Shown piece after piece: positions 1 to 9,215 of a stretch of 64,000 bases of DNA. Position numbers and translations under genes: made by a program. This DNA is from Streptococcus taonis (lineage in GTDB: Bacteria; Bacillota; Bacilli; Lactobacillales; Streptococcaceae), in contig NZ_JARZZP010000006.1 in the NCBI RefSeq assembly GCF_029948085.1, positions 62,001 to 126,000 on the forward strand, given 5' to 3'. Position 1 is the first letter of the stretch, and every line of letters begins with the position of its first letter. The notes under the pieces were generated by a model that saw only the letters and a list, made by a program, of their open reading frames with translations, ran no database searches and was not told the DNA's origin.

Positions 1-914
1 AATACGCTGGCATTTCTGACGTTAAGATGGAGGAAGGTTCGATGCGTGTGGATGCCAATATCTCGCTTCGTCCTTATGGTCAAGAAAAATTCGGTACCAA
101 GACTGAGTTGAAGAACCTCAACTCCTTCTCTAACGTCCGTAAGGGTCTTGAATACGAAGTCCAACGTCAGGCTGAAATCCTTCGCTCTGGTGGTCAAATC
201 CGCCAAGAAACACGTCGTTATGACGAAGCTAACAAGGCAACTATCCTCATGCGTGTTAAGGAAGGAGCTGCAGACTACCGTTACTTCCCAGAACCAGACC
301 TACCGCTCTTTGAAATCTCTGATGAGTGGATCGAAGAAATGCGTACGGAGTTACCAGAGTTTCCAAAAGAGCGCCGTGCACGCTATGTCTCTCAACTCGG
401 ATTATCAGACTACGATGCTAGTCAGTTGACAGCTAATAAAGTTACTTCTGACTTCTTTGAGAAAGCTGTTGCCCTCGGTGGCGATGCCAAACAAGTATCT
501 AACTGGCTCCAAGGGGAAGTTGCTCAGTTCTTGAATGCCGAAGGCAAGACACTTGAACAAATCGAATTAACTCCAGAAAACTTGGTAGAAATGATCGCCA
601 TCATCGAAGACGGAACTATCTCATCTAAGATTGCCAAGAAAGTCTTTGTCCACCTAGCTAAAAATGGCGGTGGCGCGCGTGAATACGTGGAGAAAGCAGG
701 TATGGTTCAAATCTCAGATCCTGATGTCTTGATTCCAATCATCCACCAAGTCTTTGCAGATAACGAAGCTGCAGTTGCCGACTTCAAGTCAGGTAAACGT
801 AATGCAGACAAAGCATTTACTGGATTCCTTATGAAAGCAACCAAAGGACAAGCCAACCCACAGGTTGCCCTCAAGCTACTTGCCCAAGAACTGGCTAAGT
901 TGAAAGAAAATTAA
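1..914 (+). CDS. gatB: Aspartyl/glutamyl-tRNA(Asn/Gln) amidotransferase subunit B, 3' part
   Basis: This is the C-terminal ~303 codons of GatB; the gene enters from outside the window and the first full codon is at base 3. GatB binds the misacylated Glu-tRNA(Gln) or Asp-tRNA(Asn), phosphorylates the side chain and amidates it with ammonia from GatA. The stretch [16 protein letters not shown] near the left edge belongs to the conserved GatB kinase core, and the last ~150 residues form the helical YqeY-like tRNA-binding tail, ending [13 protein letters not shown] and a lysine-rich end. The ATG at 27 is internal, because coding sequence continues to the window edge. A terminator follows directly. 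Confidence 0.97.
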   Translation, partial: YAGISDVKMEEGSMRVDANISLRPYGQEKFGTKTELKNLNSFSNVRKGLEYEVQRQAEILRSGGQIRQETRRYDEANKATILMRVKEGAADYRYFPEPDLPLFEISDEWIEEMRTELPEFPKERRARYVSQLGLSDYDASQLTANKVTSDFFEKAVALGGDAKQVSNWLQGEVAQFLNAEGKTLEQIELTPENLVEMIAIIEDGTISSKIAKKVFVHLAKNGGGAREYVEKAGMVQISDPDVLIPIIHQVFADNEAAVADFKSGKRNADKAFTGFLMKATKGQANPQVALKLLAQELAKLKEN

Positions 915-924
915 TATGTAAAAG

Positions 925-951
925 AAACCAGCCCTGAGGTTGGTTTTTCTT
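925..951 (+). terminator. Rho-independent terminator after gatB
   Basis: An AAACCAGCC / GGTTGGTTT stem (one G-T pair) with a CTGA loop is followed by a T-rich run. The T-run merges into the -35 box of the next promoter. Confidence 0.85.
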
Positions 952-978
952 GACAAATACAAGGAAAGCGTTTACAAT
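950..978 (+). promoter_or_regulatory. Sigma-A promoter with a CcpA (cre) operator in the spacer
   Basis: TTGACA at 950-955 and TACAAT at 973-978 are separated by exactly 17 bases. Bases 962-977 match the cre consensus WTGNNARCGNWWWCAW at every defined position except one (G for T at 963), so the operator fills the promoter spacer and the -10 box. CcpA binding there would block RNA polymerase when preferred sugars are present. The promoter elements and the match are seen; CcpA control is inferred. Confidence 0.8.
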
Positions 979-1047
979 ATTACATGTAAAGTTTCCTAAA
1001 AGGAAAACTAAAAATCGCAACAATAAGGAGTTATTCATATAACTACA

Positions 1048-2082
1048 ATGAAAGCAGCTCGCTGGCATGCAGCAAAAGATGTTCGTATTCAAGAAGTAGA
1101 AGTTCCTGAGGTACTTCCGCACCAAGTAAAAGTTGCTGTTAAATTCACAGGAATTTGTGGTACTGACCTCCACGAATTTTTAGATGGCCCTATCTTCATC
1201 CCAACAGAAGAACATGTCTATTCTGGTCAAAAAGCACCAGTAACACTGGGACATGAATTTTCTGGTGAAATTGTAGAAGTCGGAAGCGATGTTACTCGTG
1301 TTAAAATTGGTGATCGTGTTGCTGTAGAACCAATTCTAGCTAAGAATAACTTAGTTGGTAATTATAATTTGGATCCAAACCTTAATTTTGTCGGTTTGGC
1401 TGCAGACGGTGGATTTGCCAAATATTGTGTTTTAGACGGTGACTTAGTACATGTCATTCCAGATAGCTTAAGCTATGAGCAAGCTGCTCTCACTGAGCCA
1501 GCTGCTGTTGCAGTTTATGCAGTTCGTCAATCAGCACTAAAAACTGGTGATACTGCTGCTGTCTTTGGCTTAGGTCCGATTGGTCTCTTAATTGTAGAAG
1601 CCCTTCGTGCAGCGGGTGCTTCTAAGATTTATGCTGTTGAACTATCACCTGAACGTCAAGCAAAAGCTGAAGAGTTAGGAGCTATCGTTGTCCGTCCGGA
1701 AGAAGGTGAAACAGCTGTTGAAGCTATTCATCGTTTAACAAACGGTGGTGTAGATGTTTCTTATGAAGTAACGGGTGTGCCAGTAGTTTTAGGACAAGCC
1801 TTAGCTGCCGTACATAAAGCAGGTGAGTGCATGGTGGTCTCTATCTGGGAACGAGAAGCAAATATTAATCCGAATGAATTTGCAATCCAAGAAAAGACAC
1901 TAAAAGGAATCATTGCTTATCGTCATATCTTCCCTAAAGTATTAGAATTGATGGAACAAGGCTACTTCTCTGCTGAAAAATTAGTTACTAAGAAAATTAA
2001 ATTGGAAAATATCATCGAAGAAGGCTTTATCGAATTAACTCAAGATAAGTCACAAATTAAAATTTTGGTAGAACCAGAATAA
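1048..2082 (+). CDS. Zinc-dependent alcohol dehydrogenase, 2,3-butanediol dehydrogenase-like
   Basis: A 344-residue medium-chain dehydrogenase, likely oxidising or reducing a small diol, ketone or polyol with NAD(H). The catalytic zinc ligands are visible as Cys in TGICGTDLHEF (about residue 37) and the GHEFSGEIVEVG block (about 70). The Rossmann loop is GLGPIGLL (about 175-182). Length and motifs suit the BdhA group (about 346 residues), but sorbitol or threonine dehydrogenases are close relatives, so the substrate is not certain. The ribosome site AAGGAG (1025-1030) is 17 bases from this ATG, unusually far; an in-frame ATA at 1039 sits at the normal distance. A cre-bearing promoter precedes it and a terminator follows, so it is a single-gene unit. 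Confidence 0.85.
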   Translation: MKAARWHAAKDVRIQEVEVPEVLPHQVKVAVKFTGICGTDLHEFLDGPIFIPTEEHVYSGQKAPVTLGHEFSGEIVEVGSDVTRVKIGDRVAVEPILAKNNLVGNYNLDPNLNFVGLAADGGFAKYCVLDGDLVHVIPDSLSYEQAALTEPAAVAVYAVRQSALKTGDTAAVFGLGPIGLLIVEALRAAGASKIYAVELSPERQAKAEELGAIVVRPEEGETAVEAIHRLTNGGVDVSYEVTGVPVVLGQALAAVHKAGECMVVSIWEREANINPNEFAIQEKTLKGIIAYRHIFPKVLELMEQGYFSAEKLVTKKIKLENIIEEGFIELTQDKSQIKILVEPE

Positions 2083-2110
2083 AAATCAATCTTTTTAAGA
2101 CAATACTAAC

Positions 2111-2140
2111 AGGTCGGAGTAAGCTTACTACGGCCTTTTG
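2111..2140 (+). terminator. Rho-independent terminator after the dehydrogenase
   Basis: A 12-bp stem with one mismatch (GGTCGGAGTAAG against CTTACTACGGCC) is followed by TTTTG. Confidence 0.8.
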
Positions 2141-2147
2141 AAATATA

Positions 2148-2261
2148 ATACTCTTCGAAAATCTCTTCAAACCACGTCAGCTTCCATCTGCAACCTCAAA
2201 ACAGTGTTTTGAGCAGCCTGCGGCTTGCTTCCTAGTTTGCTCTTTGATTTCCATTGAGTAT
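2148..2261 (-). repeat. BOX element (boxA-boxC type)
   Basis: In reverse orientation the element starts with the boxA end (ATACTCAATGGAAATC form) and finishes with the boxC end (GATTTTCGAAGAGTAT). BOX elements are short intergenic repeats typical of S. pneumoniae and relatives, with imperfect inverted ends that can fold in RNA. It fills much of the 339-base gap before efp; the rest holds the upstream terminator and the efp promoter. Confidence 0.9.
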
Positions 2262-2378
2262 GAGAAGAAATATAGTGGATACTATTTAACATTAACCACT
2301 CCACCTGACTAGGCAATATTCTTTTTCTCCTCTACCATCTCCCAATAACTATTTTGGCTTTATTTCCAGAAGATTTTA

Positions 2379-2387
2379 TGGTAAAAT
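2379..2387 (+). promoter_or_regulatory. Probable efp promoter (extended -10)
   Basis: TATGGTAAAAT contains an extended -10 (TG, one base, TAAAAT at 2382-2387). The -35 is weak; a TTGGCT lies 22 bases upstream. Confidence 0.5.
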
Positions 2388-2421
2388 GAAGAGTAATAAT
2401 ATTTATAAAAGAGGTAAAAAC

Positions 2422-2982
2422 ATGATTGAAGCAAGTAAACTAAAGGCTGGTATGACCTTTGAAACAGCTGAAGGAAAATTGATCCGCGTTTTGGAAGCTA
2501 GCCACCACAAACCAGGTAAAGGAAACACTATCATGCGTATGAAATTGCGTGATGTCCGCACTGGTTCAACTTTTGAAACAAGCTACCGCCCAGAAGAAAA
2601 ATTTGAGCAAGCAATCATCGAAACAGTTCCAGCTCAATACTTGTATAAAATGGACGACACAGCTTACTTCATGAACACAGAAACTTATGACCAATACGAA
2701 ATTCCTGTTGTGAATGTTGAAAACGAATTGCTTTACATCCTTGAAAACTCAGATGTAAAAATCCAATTCTACGGAACTGAAGTAATCGGTGTAACTGTAC
2801 CAACTACTGTTGAATTGACAGTTGCTGAAACACAACCATCTATCAAAGGTGCTACTGTTACAGGTTCTGGTAAACCAGCAACTATGGAAACTGGTCTTGT
2901 CGTGAACGTTCCAGACTTTATCGAAGCAGGACAAAAATTGATTATCAACACTGCAGAAGGAACTTACGTTTCTCGCGCCTAA
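2422..2982 (+). CDS. efp: Translation elongation factor P
   Basis: EF-P (186 residues) binds between the P and E sites and relieves ribosome stalling at consecutive prolines. The N-terminal KOW-like domain carries the tip loop HKPGKGN with a lysine near residue 33, as in EF-Ps that are modified on, or work with, lysine rather than arginine. Two OB domains follow, ending with the family signature around [16 protein letters not shown] chose the ATG of [10 protein letters not shown] because AGAGG lies just upstream and family members begin there; a longer reading from 2386 would add 12 unrelated residues. It heads an apparent efp-asp23-nusB unit. Confidence 0.97.
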   Translation: MIEASKLKAGMTFETAEGKLIRVLEASHHKPGKGNTIMRMKLRDVRTGSTFETSYRPEEKFEQAIIETVPAQYLYKMDDTAYFMNTETYDQYEIPVVNVENELLYILENSDVKIQFYGTEVIGVTVPTTVELTVAETQPSIKGATVTGSGKPATMETGLVVNVPDFIEAGQKLIINTAEGTYVSRA

Positions 2983-3010
2983 TCTCTAGAAACTAGAAAG
3001 AGGTCATTCT

Positions 3011-3400
3011 ATGGGAATTGAAGAACAACTTGGCGAAATCGTCATCGCCCCACGTGTACTAGAAAAAATCATTGCTATTGCAACTGCGAAAGTTGAAGGC
3101 GTACACTCTTTTTCAAACAAATCAGTATCTGACACCCTTTCAAAACTTTCTCTTGGTCGTGGCGTATACCTAAAAGAAGCCAACGATGAACTTACAGCTG
3201 ATATCTATCTCTACCTAGAGTACGGTGTCAAAGTTCCTAAGGTTGCTATGGCTATCCAGAAAGCTGTTAAGGATGCTGTCCGCAATATGGCTGATGTTGA
3301 AATCACTGCAGTCAACATTCACGTTGCTGGTATCGTTCCAGATAAAACACCAAAACCAGAATTGAAAGACTTATTCGACGAGGACTTCCTCAATGACTAG
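3011..3400 (+). CDS. Asp23/Gls24 family envelope stress protein
   Basis: A 129-residue Asp23/Gls24-domain (YloU-like) protein. The domain covers nearly the whole chain, with APRVLEKIIAIATAKVEGV at the start and the conserved middle LYLEYGVKVPKVA. Family members are abundant cytoplasmic or membrane-associated proteins linked to alkaline or envelope stress; their biochemical role is poorly known. It lies 28 bases after efp behind an AAAGAGG site and overlaps nusB by 8 bases, so it is probably co-transcribed and translationally coupled with nusB. Confidence 0.9.
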   Translation: MGIEEQLGEIVIAPRVLEKIIAIATAKVEGVHSFSNKSVSDTLSKLSLGRGVYLKEANDELTADIYLYLEYGVKVPKVAMAIQKAVKDAVRNMADVEITAVNIHVAGIVPDKTPKPELKDLFDEDFLND

Positions 3401-3815
3401 TCCATTATTAGAATCTAGACGTGAGCTACGTAAGTGTGCTTTCCAAGCTTTGATGAGTCTTGAATTTGGTTCAGATCTAGAAACCGCTTGTCGCTTCGCC
3501 TACACGCATGATCGCGAAGATGCAGATGTGCAACTTCCTAACTTCCTTGTGGAGCTCGTTTCTGGTGTCCAAGCTAAAAAGGATGATCTGGATAAACAAA
3601 TCACTCAACATTTGAAAACTGGTTGGACTATCGATCGTCTGACTTTAGTGGAAAAAACTCTTCTACGCCTAGGAGTTTTTGAAATTACTTCATTTGACAC
3701 TCCTCAACTCGTAGCTGTTAACGAAGCCATTGAGCTTGCTAAAAGCTTTTCAGATCAAAAATCAGCCCGTTTTATCAACGGACTCCTCAGTCAATTTGTG
3801 ACAGAAGAAGATTAA
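3393..3815 (+). CDS. nusB: Transcription antitermination factor NusB
   Basis: NusB (140 residues) binds the boxA RNA together with S10 (NusE) and supports rRNA antitermination. The all-helical fold is visible, with the N-terminal RRELRKCAFQALMSLEF and the C-terminal LVAVNEAIELAKSFS then RFINGLLSQ family signature. The start overlaps the Asp23-family gene by 8 bases. A strong terminator closes the unit. Confidence 0.96.
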   Translation: MTSPLLESRRELRKCAFQALMSLEFGSDLETACRFAYTHDREDADVQLPNFLVELVSGVQAKKDDLDKQITQHLKTGWTIDRLTLVEKTLLRLGVFEITSFDTPQLVAVNEAIELAKSFSDQKSARFINGLLSQFVTEED

Positions 3816-3821
3816 GTATAG

Positions 3822-3855
3822 AAAAAGTGTTTGACTCAAATCAAACACTTTTTTT
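3822..3855. terminator. Bidirectional terminator between nusB and a CPBP gene
   Basis: Thirteen-base perfect arms (AAAAAGTGTTTGA / TCAAACACTTTTT) with a CTCAAA loop have A-runs and T-runs on both sides, so it can serve the convergent genes on both strands. Confidence 0.9.
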
Positions 3856-3873
3856 ATTTTCTTATTACTAGCA

Positions 3874-4590
3874 CTATCTAAAAAAACGATAATAGATAAA
3901 ATTATAAACAAAAATCCAAATAGGTTTAGCGTGGTTGAAAAAGTTGAACAAACAATGACAAAGAATGGTCAATCGTAGATTAGATGTATAACGATAGACA
4001 AGAGCGAAAAAGAAACCGAAAAAACTAAAATATAATAAACTAATCGGATCTCGGTGAGATAGTATCAAATGACTGAATCCAAATATAAGAGCTGAGAAGA
4101 TGACATCCAGATAATACTTGGACTGGGGAAAAAAGGTATTCATAAAATATCCACGATCAAGCGTCTCTTCCAAAATAGGACCAATGATGACTACTAAGAT
4201 AAAACTAAGAATAGTCGATAAAAAAGTTGGTCGTCCATTAGAAAGCACCATTGTATAAAGGTAATCATGAATATTCTTGTAATCAATCAAATGAGCATAG
4301 CGTTCCCAAAAGCGACCTAAAACTTGATTCACCACATAGCATGCAAGCAAGTAAAATATCGTTGACCAGTTCCAACTCTTTTTTTCAAAGACAAAGAGCA
4401 TCTTTTTCCTTTGTAACCACCAAACTAAAAGAAATAGGATCAGCACTAACTCCATTGTTAAAATAATAGAATAGCTATCTATACCTAGACCTAAAATGAT
4501 CGTCACATACAAACCAATCGTTTGTGGTAAATAGGTAGATAGGAAACTAATCAGCAAAAACATTCCAAATTGTCTTAGTTTTTTCATCAT
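3874..4590 (-). CDS. CPBP-family intramembrane metalloprotease (copy 1)
   Basis: A 238-residue multi-pass membrane protein of the CPBP/Abi (Rce1-like) family. The three family motifs are intact: GPILEETLDRGYF (EExxxR), FGFSHL (FxxxH) and LCHCLFNFF (HxxxN). Such proteins cleave or protect against peptides in the membrane, and some give bacteriocin immunity. It is a paralogue of the next gene: both share the tail AKPIWIFVYNFIYY and their flanking noncoding DNA, so the pair arose by tandem duplication. The substrate is unknown. Confidence 0.85.
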   Translation of the reverse strand: MMKKLRQFGMFLLISFLSTYLPQTIGLYVTIILGLGIDSYSIILTMELVLILFLLVWWLQRKKMLFVFEKKSWNWSTIFYLLACYVVNQVLGRFWERYAHLIDYKNIHDYLYTMVLSNGRPTFLSTILSFILVVIIGPILEETLDRGYFMNTFFPQSKYYLDVIFSALIFGFSHLILSHRDPISLLYFSFFGFFFALVYRYTSNLRLTILCHCLFNFFNHAKPIWIFVYNFIYYRFFR

Positions 4591-4949
4591 TACTTCTTTC
4601 TAATCAACAAAATTACCAAATCTACAGATCTTCTCAATGACTAGTCAACTCTCCAATTTACTACTATACCTCAATAACGCTTTTAAAGTAGTAGAATAGG
4701 GCATCTGAAATTTTTTCATTCTTTCTTCCTAGCCTAGTGACTAGTCCATCAGATTATCATTCCTTATTATATAATATACATCTTTTTTTGACCACACTCA
4801 CATCTATTTCCTCAACTGTCAATTCTTAATCCCGAAATGTATACCTTACTGTTGAAGCATCTCTTAATCACTTAAAATAGAGAGCTAACTTTCTTCGGGG
4901 AAGAATCAAAAGAGTGCTTGACTTCTGCCAAACACTTTTCTTATTACTA
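4591..4949. other. Intergenic region between the two CPBP copies
   Basis: This gap contains the promoter region of copy 1 and the terminator of copy 2 (hairpin 4912-4937, AGTGTTTG arms on the minus strand, followed by TTTT). Bases 4805-4840 recur almost unchanged at 5934-5968, marking the duplicated unit. I see no further gene. Confidence 0.7.
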
Positions 4950-5681
4950 CTATCTTAAAAAATGATAATAGATAAAATTATAAACAAAAATCCAGATGGG
5001 CTTTGCATAAATGAGAAAGTTGAAAAAACTATGGCACAGGATTGTAATTTTCAGGTTCTTTGTCCAACGGTAGACCAGGGCATAGAAGAGACCGCCTAAA
5101 CTATAAATGATCAAACTGATAGGATCTCGGTGAGTTAGGATCAAATGACTAAGTCCAAAGATGAGGGCTGATAAGATAACATCCAGATAATACTTGGAGT
5201 TTGGAAAGAAGGTATTCATAAAATACCCTCTATGAATCAGTTCCTCCAATATAGGTCCGACGACTACTGTTAAACTAAAACTGAGAACAGTTGATAGAAA
5301 AGTTGGTTGCCCATTGGAGTATAGAATCGAAATAAGGTCTTGAAAGATATACTTGTTATCAATTAGGTGATGAAACTGTAATTGAAAAGCATCCACCAAT
5401 TGACGATCAAAATAAGTAGCCACTAGACCAACTACAAGGTAAAAGAATCTTGACTTCTTAGAACCCTTTTTTTCAAAAATATAGAGCATCTCTTTCTTTT
5501 TGAGCCAGTAGATAAATAATAGCAAAAGAGCTGTTACTTCAACTGTTAAAAAGATAGAATAGCCATCTATCCCCCATCCTAAAAACTTAGTCAGATACAT
5601 AATCCCTAACTCTGGTAGATAAACCGATAGAAATACCAGTAAGACAAAGACTCCCAAATGCCCTAGTTTTTTCATACTCAC
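4950..5681 (-). CDS. CPBP-family intramembrane metalloprotease (copy 2)
   Basis: A 243-residue membrane protein, paralogue of the neighbouring copy. Its motifs are GPILEELIHRGYF (EExxxR), FGLSHL (FxxxH) and LCHSFFNFL (HxxxN), so the predicted metal-binding active site is complete. The N-terminal ~110 residues diverge most between the copies, while the catalytic half is highly alike. It has its own terminator and upstream region, so it is probably expressed separately. The function is unknown; immunity or membrane-peptide processing is the family-based guess. Confidence 0.85.
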   Translation of the reverse strand: MSMKKLGHLGVFVLLVFLSVYLPELGIMYLTKFLGWGIDGYSIFLTVEVTALLLLFIYWLKKKEMLYIFEKKGSKKSRFFYLVVGLVATYFDRQLVDAFQLQFHHLIDNKYIFQDLISILYSNGQPTFLSTVLSFSLTVVVGPILEELIHRGYFMNTFFPNSKYYLDVILSALIFGLSHLILTHRDPISLIIYSLGGLFYALVYRWTKNLKITILCHSFFNFLIYAKPIWIFVYNFIYYHFLR

Positions 5682-5986
5682 TCCTTTAACTTATCAATAG
5701 CCAACACCAGAACTACGTCTAGTCACATCAGCAAGTATAGTTTTCTGATTTGTTGCTATACTAGGTCAAGTCCAAATTCTTTCATCAAACATCCAAATCA
5801 TACCACCACCTGAAACTTGCTCTAACTCTTCAAACGAAAGAACTGTAAATGTAGCTGTCAAGTAGCTTCTTAAATGATATGTTTCTAAGCCTATATGTTC
5901 ATTATACATATTTTTTTGATTATTTTAGCAGTTATTTCCTCAACTGTCAATTCTTAATCCTGAAATGTCTTTTTTATAGCAGCCAA
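5682..5986. other. Intergenic region upstream of CPBP copy 2
   Basis: AT-rich DNA. It includes a near-copy (5934-5968) of the sequence at 4805-4840, which is the right edge of the duplicated CPBP unit. I see no convincing gene here. Confidence 0.6.
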
Positions 5987-6166
5987 AAAGAGGCTGGGAC
6001 AAAAGTCCTGGCCTCTCAATTGTCTTTGGATTGTCGAGCAAGACGCAGTGGTTGAGTGGGCTCTACTACGCTGATTTCATCAGCTTTTACAGCCCTACTC
6101 AACTGTGCGGAGGTGGGACGACGAAATCGAATTCTAACGAATTACCGATTTCTGTCCCACTCTCTT
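5987..6166. repeat. Structured intergenic repeat downstream of accA
   Basis: Three nested or adjacent inverted repeats are visible. The first is AGAGGCTGGGAC / GTCCTGGCCTCT (5989-6016). The second is GTTGAGTGGGCT against AGCCCTACTCAAC (about 6050-6102). The third is GTGGGAC-GAAATCG against CGATTTC-GTCCCAC (about 6113-6160). Elements with the GGGACAAAAGTCC and CGATTTCTGTCCCAC signatures are common between genes in mitis-group streptococci. Here it probably also terminates the FASII transcript. The short open frame through it looks accidental. Confidence 0.7.
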
Positions 6167-6171
6167 TCTTT

Positions 6172-6939
6172 TTAATATTTTCTAAAGCGTTGGAAGCGTT
6201 CTTCAATGAGTTGATCTAACGGAAGTTTACCAAGTGCATCGACTTCTGCTTGGAGTTGTTCTTTCACTTGCTTGATCAGTTCTTTACTTGATAGACCCAC
6301 CTCAGAGATGACCTTATCAACAACTTGCATATCCAACAACTCATACGAGGTGATTTTCATCAACTCAGCTGCTTCCATGGCACGAGTTCCATCTTTCCAT
6401 AAGATAGAAGCAAATCCTTCAGGACTCAGTACGGCATAGATGGAATTTTCAAGCATCCAAACACGGTCAGCTACTGCAAGTGCAAGAGCTCCACCAGATC
6501 CACCTTCACCGATAATAATGGCGATAATGGGCACTTTTAGGTCGCTCATTTCAAAGAGATTACGGGCGATAGCTTCACCTTGTCCACGTTCCTCTGCCCC
6601 TACACCTGGATAGGCACCAGCAGTGTTGATAAAGGTAACAACAGGACGACCAAACTTTTCAGCTTGCTTCATCAAACGAAGGGCCTTGCGATAGCCTTCT
6701 GGATGGGGTTGTCCAAAGTTACGGTTAAGATTATCTTGTAAACTTTTACCTTTTTGGATTCCAACTACAGTTACTGCTTGGTCTCCTAACCATCCGATAC
6801 CACCAACCACAGCACCATCATCTCTGAAAGAGCGATCCCCATGTAGCTCCACAAAGTCATCAAAAATTCCTGTTGCGAAGTCCAAGGCAGTTAAGCGGGT
6901 TTGTTCACGTGCTTCTCTGACGATTTTCGCTATATTCAT
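6172..6939 (-). CDS. accA: Acetyl-CoA carboxylase carboxyltransferase subunit alpha
   Basis: AccA (255 residues) forms the alpha2beta2 carboxyltransferase with AccD and moves the carboxyl group from carboxybiotin to acetyl-CoA, giving malonyl-CoA. The glycine-rich oxyanion region [17 protein letters not shown] and the following [12 protein letters not shown] are intact. The start is the ATG of [10 protein letters not shown], whose first base is the last base of the accD stop (TGATG). This overlap couples translation of the two subunits. It is the last gene of the fab/acc cluster. Confidence 0.97.
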   Translation of the reverse strand: MNIAKIVREAREQTRLTALDFATGIFDDFVELHGDRSFRDDGAVVGGIGWLGDQAVTVVGIQKGKSLQDNLNRNFGQPHPEGYRKALRLMKQAEKFGRPVVTFINTAGAYPGVGAEERGQGEAIARNLFEMSDLKVPIIAIIIGEGGSGGALALAVADRVWMLENSIYAVLSPEGFASILWKDGTRAMEAAELMKITSYELLDMQVVDKVISEVGLSSKELIKQVKEQLQAEVDALGKLPLDQLIEERFQRFRKY

Positions 6940-7802
6940 CAACAATCCCCCTTATGCAACCTTACTAATCGAGCAATCATATCTGGCAATTCTCGCCGTT
7001 TTACAATTGCATCTACAAAGCCATGCTCTAGAAGAAACTCTGCCTTCTGGAAATCCTCTGGTAAGTCTTCCCTTACCGTATTTTCAATCACACGGCGTCC
7101 AGCAAAACCAACAAGACTTTGAGGTTCCGCTAAGATGATATCCCCTTCCATAGCAAAGGAAGCTGTAACACCTCCAGTTGTTGGATCCGTAAGGATTGTC
7201 AGATAAAAGAGACCTGCATTGGAATGGCGTTTAACAGCTGCAGAGATTTTAGCCATCTGCATCAAACTCATGATTCCTTCTTGCATACGGGCACCACCAG
7301 AAGCCGTAAACAAGACGACTGGCAATTTTTCAGCGGTCGCATATTCGAACAAGCGAGTGATTTTTTCACCAACAACTGTCCCCATTGACGCCATAATAAA
7401 GTTTGAATCCATGATGCCAAGGGCAACCTTCTCTCCCTTAATCAAAGCTGTTCCTGTTACAACAGCCTCATCAAGACCTGTCTTTTCACGCATCAAAGTT
7501 AACTTTTTACGATAGCCTGGAAAATTCAAAGGATCCTGAGTCTCAATCCCTTTAAACATTTCCAAAAACGTACCCATATCAATGGTTAAAGCTAAACGCT
7601 CTTGAGCTGAAATACGGAAGGTGTAGCCACAGTGAGGGCATATACGCTCACTCCCCAAGTCCTTTTGGTAAATCGTATATTTGCAACCTGGACATTGGGA
7701 GAAGAGTTCATCTGGAACCTCTGGCTTGATCTGAGGTTGATTTACAGTCGAACGATTGGGATTGATTCGAATATATTTATCTTTTTTACTAAATAGAGCC
7801 AT
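6939..7802 (-). CDS. accD: Acetyl-CoA carboxylase carboxyltransferase subunit beta
   Basis: AccD (287 residues) supplies the acetyl-CoA side of the carboxyltransferase. The N-terminal four-cysteine zinc finger is seen as CPGCKY then CPHC (about residues 37-59). The crotonase-like core follows, with [11 protein letters not shown] and [14 protein letters not shown]. Its stop codon overlaps the accA start. A GGGGGAT ribosome site precedes ATGGCTCT. Confidence 0.97.
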   Translation of the reverse strand: MALFSKKDKYIRINPNRSTVNQPQIKPEVPDELFSQCPGCKYTIYQKDLGSERICPHCGYTFRISAQERLALTIDMGTFLEMFKGIETQDPLNFPGYRKKLTLMREKTGLDEAVVTGTALIKGEKVALGIMDSNFIMASMGTVVGEKITRLFEYATAEKLPVVLFTASGGARMQEGIMSLMQMAKISAAVKRHSNAGLFYLTILTDPTTGGVTASFAMEGDIILAEPQSLVGFAGRRVIENTVREDLPEDFQKAEFLLEHGFVDAIVKRRELPDMIARLVRLHKGDC

Positions 7803-7836
7803 ACATCCCCCTTTTCGGTCTCATAGTCTTTTTACA

Positions 7837-9204
7837 TTATTCTTTTTCTTGATAGTGTGGTAAGAAGGTCTCCATCAAGAAGGAAGTATCGTAATCTCCA
7901 GCAATTACTCGACGATCTGAAATCAAATCGAGTTGGAAATCAGCATTGGTGACAACCCCTTCAATTTCGAGTTCATATAGAGCTCGTTGCATTTTCATGA
8001 GAGCATCAAAACGATTTTCGCCATGAACAATAATTTTAGCAATCATACTATCATAGTATGGCGGAATGGTATAACCTGGATAAACTGCTGAGTCAACACG
8101 CAAGCCAACACCACCACTCGGTAGATAAAGATTGGTAATCTTCCCTGGACTTGGTGCAAAATTAAAGGCTGGGTTTTCCGCATTGATACGGCACTCAATA
8201 GCATGTCCTTTTAGAACAATATCTTCTTGTTTCAAGGTCAAAGGTTGACCTGCTGCGATACGGATTTGTTCCTTGACAATATCCACACCAGATACAAATT
8301 CAGTTACTGGATGTTCTACTTGGACCCGAGTATTCATTTCCATAAAGTAGAATTTCCCAGTCGCTTCATCTAGTAGGAATTCAATGGTACCAGCATTCTC
8401 GTAACCAACAGACTCCGCTGCACGTACTGCCGCTGCACCAATTTCATTACGAAGGGTTTTTCCAATAGCAATCGAAGGACTTTCTTCTAAAACCTTTTGG
8501 TTATTCCGTTGAAGCGAACAGTCACGCTCACCTAGGTGAATAACATGACCCATCTGGTCAGCAAGAATCTGTACTTCAATATGGCGAGCAGGATAGATCA
8601 CACGCTCAAGGTACATCGCTCCATTACCAAAGTTGGCTTTGGCTTCACTAGAGGCTGTTTCAAAGGCTGACACGAGATCTTCTGCTTTTTCAACCTTACG
8701 AATCCCTTTTCCACCACCTCCAGCTGAAGCTTTCAGCATAACTGGATAACCAATTTTTTCAGCAATAGCAAGAGCCTCTTCTGCAGTATGAACTTCTCCA
8801 TCTGAACCCGGAATGACGGGAACATTAGCCTTAATCATTTGAGCACGGGCGTTAATTTTATCTCCCATGATATCCATGACACGAGCTGATGGTCCGATAA
8901 ATTTGATCCCAACTTCTTCACACATGGTTGCAAATTTGGAATTTTCACTTAAAAATCCAAATCCAGGGTGAATAGCTTCAGCTTCAGTCAATACCGCAGC
9001 TGATAGGATGGCATTGATGTTCAGATAAGATTCTGTAGCCTTCCCAGGGCCGATACAGATAGCCTCATCAGCCAAAAGCGTGTGGAGAGCTTCCTTGTCA
9101 GCAGTCGAATAGACAGCGACTGTTGCAATTCCTAATTCTCGTGCCGCACGAATAATACGAACAGCAATTTCACCACGATTGGCAATTAAAATCTTACGAA
9201 ACAT
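7837..9204 (-). CDS. accC: Biotin carboxylase subunit of acetyl-CoA carboxylase
   Basis: AccC (455 residues) carboxylates the biotin on AccB using ATP and bicarbonate. It shows the biotin carboxylase N-domain (starts FRKILIANRGEIAVRI), the ATP-grasp glycine loop KASAGGGGKGIR (about 159-170), and the catalytic EMNTRVQVEHPVTE (about 287-300). Length and motifs are normal. It lies between fabZ and accD in the same direction with short gaps. Confidence 0.98.
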   Translation of the reverse strand: MFRKILIANRGEIAVRIIRAARELGIATVAVYSTADKEALHTLLADEAICIGPGKATESYLNINAILSAAVLTEAEAIHPGFGFLSENSKFATMCEEVGIKFIGPSARVMDIMGDKINARAQMIKANVPVIPGSDGEVHTAEEALAIAEKIGYPVMLKASAGGGGKGIRKVEKAEDLVSAFETASSEAKANFGNGAMYLERVIYPARHIEVQILADQMGHVIHLGERDCSLQRNNQKVLEESPSIAIGKTLRNEIGAAAVRAAESVGYENAGTIEFLLDEATGKFYFMEMNTRVQVEHPVTEFVSGVDIVKEQIRIAAGQPLTLKQEDIVLKGHAIECRINAENPAFNFAPSPGKITNLYLPSGGVGLRVDSAVYPGYTIPPYYDSMIAKIIVHGENRFDALMKMQRALYELEIEGVVTNADFQLDLISDRRVIAGDYDTSFLMETFLPHYQEKE

Positions 9205-9215
9205 GGAAAACCTCC

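Noticed and set aside
6031..6219. A 62-codon open frame on the plus strand downstream of accA.
   Set aside because: It lies inside a folded intergenic repeat and runs into the accA coding region on the other strand; no ribosome site.
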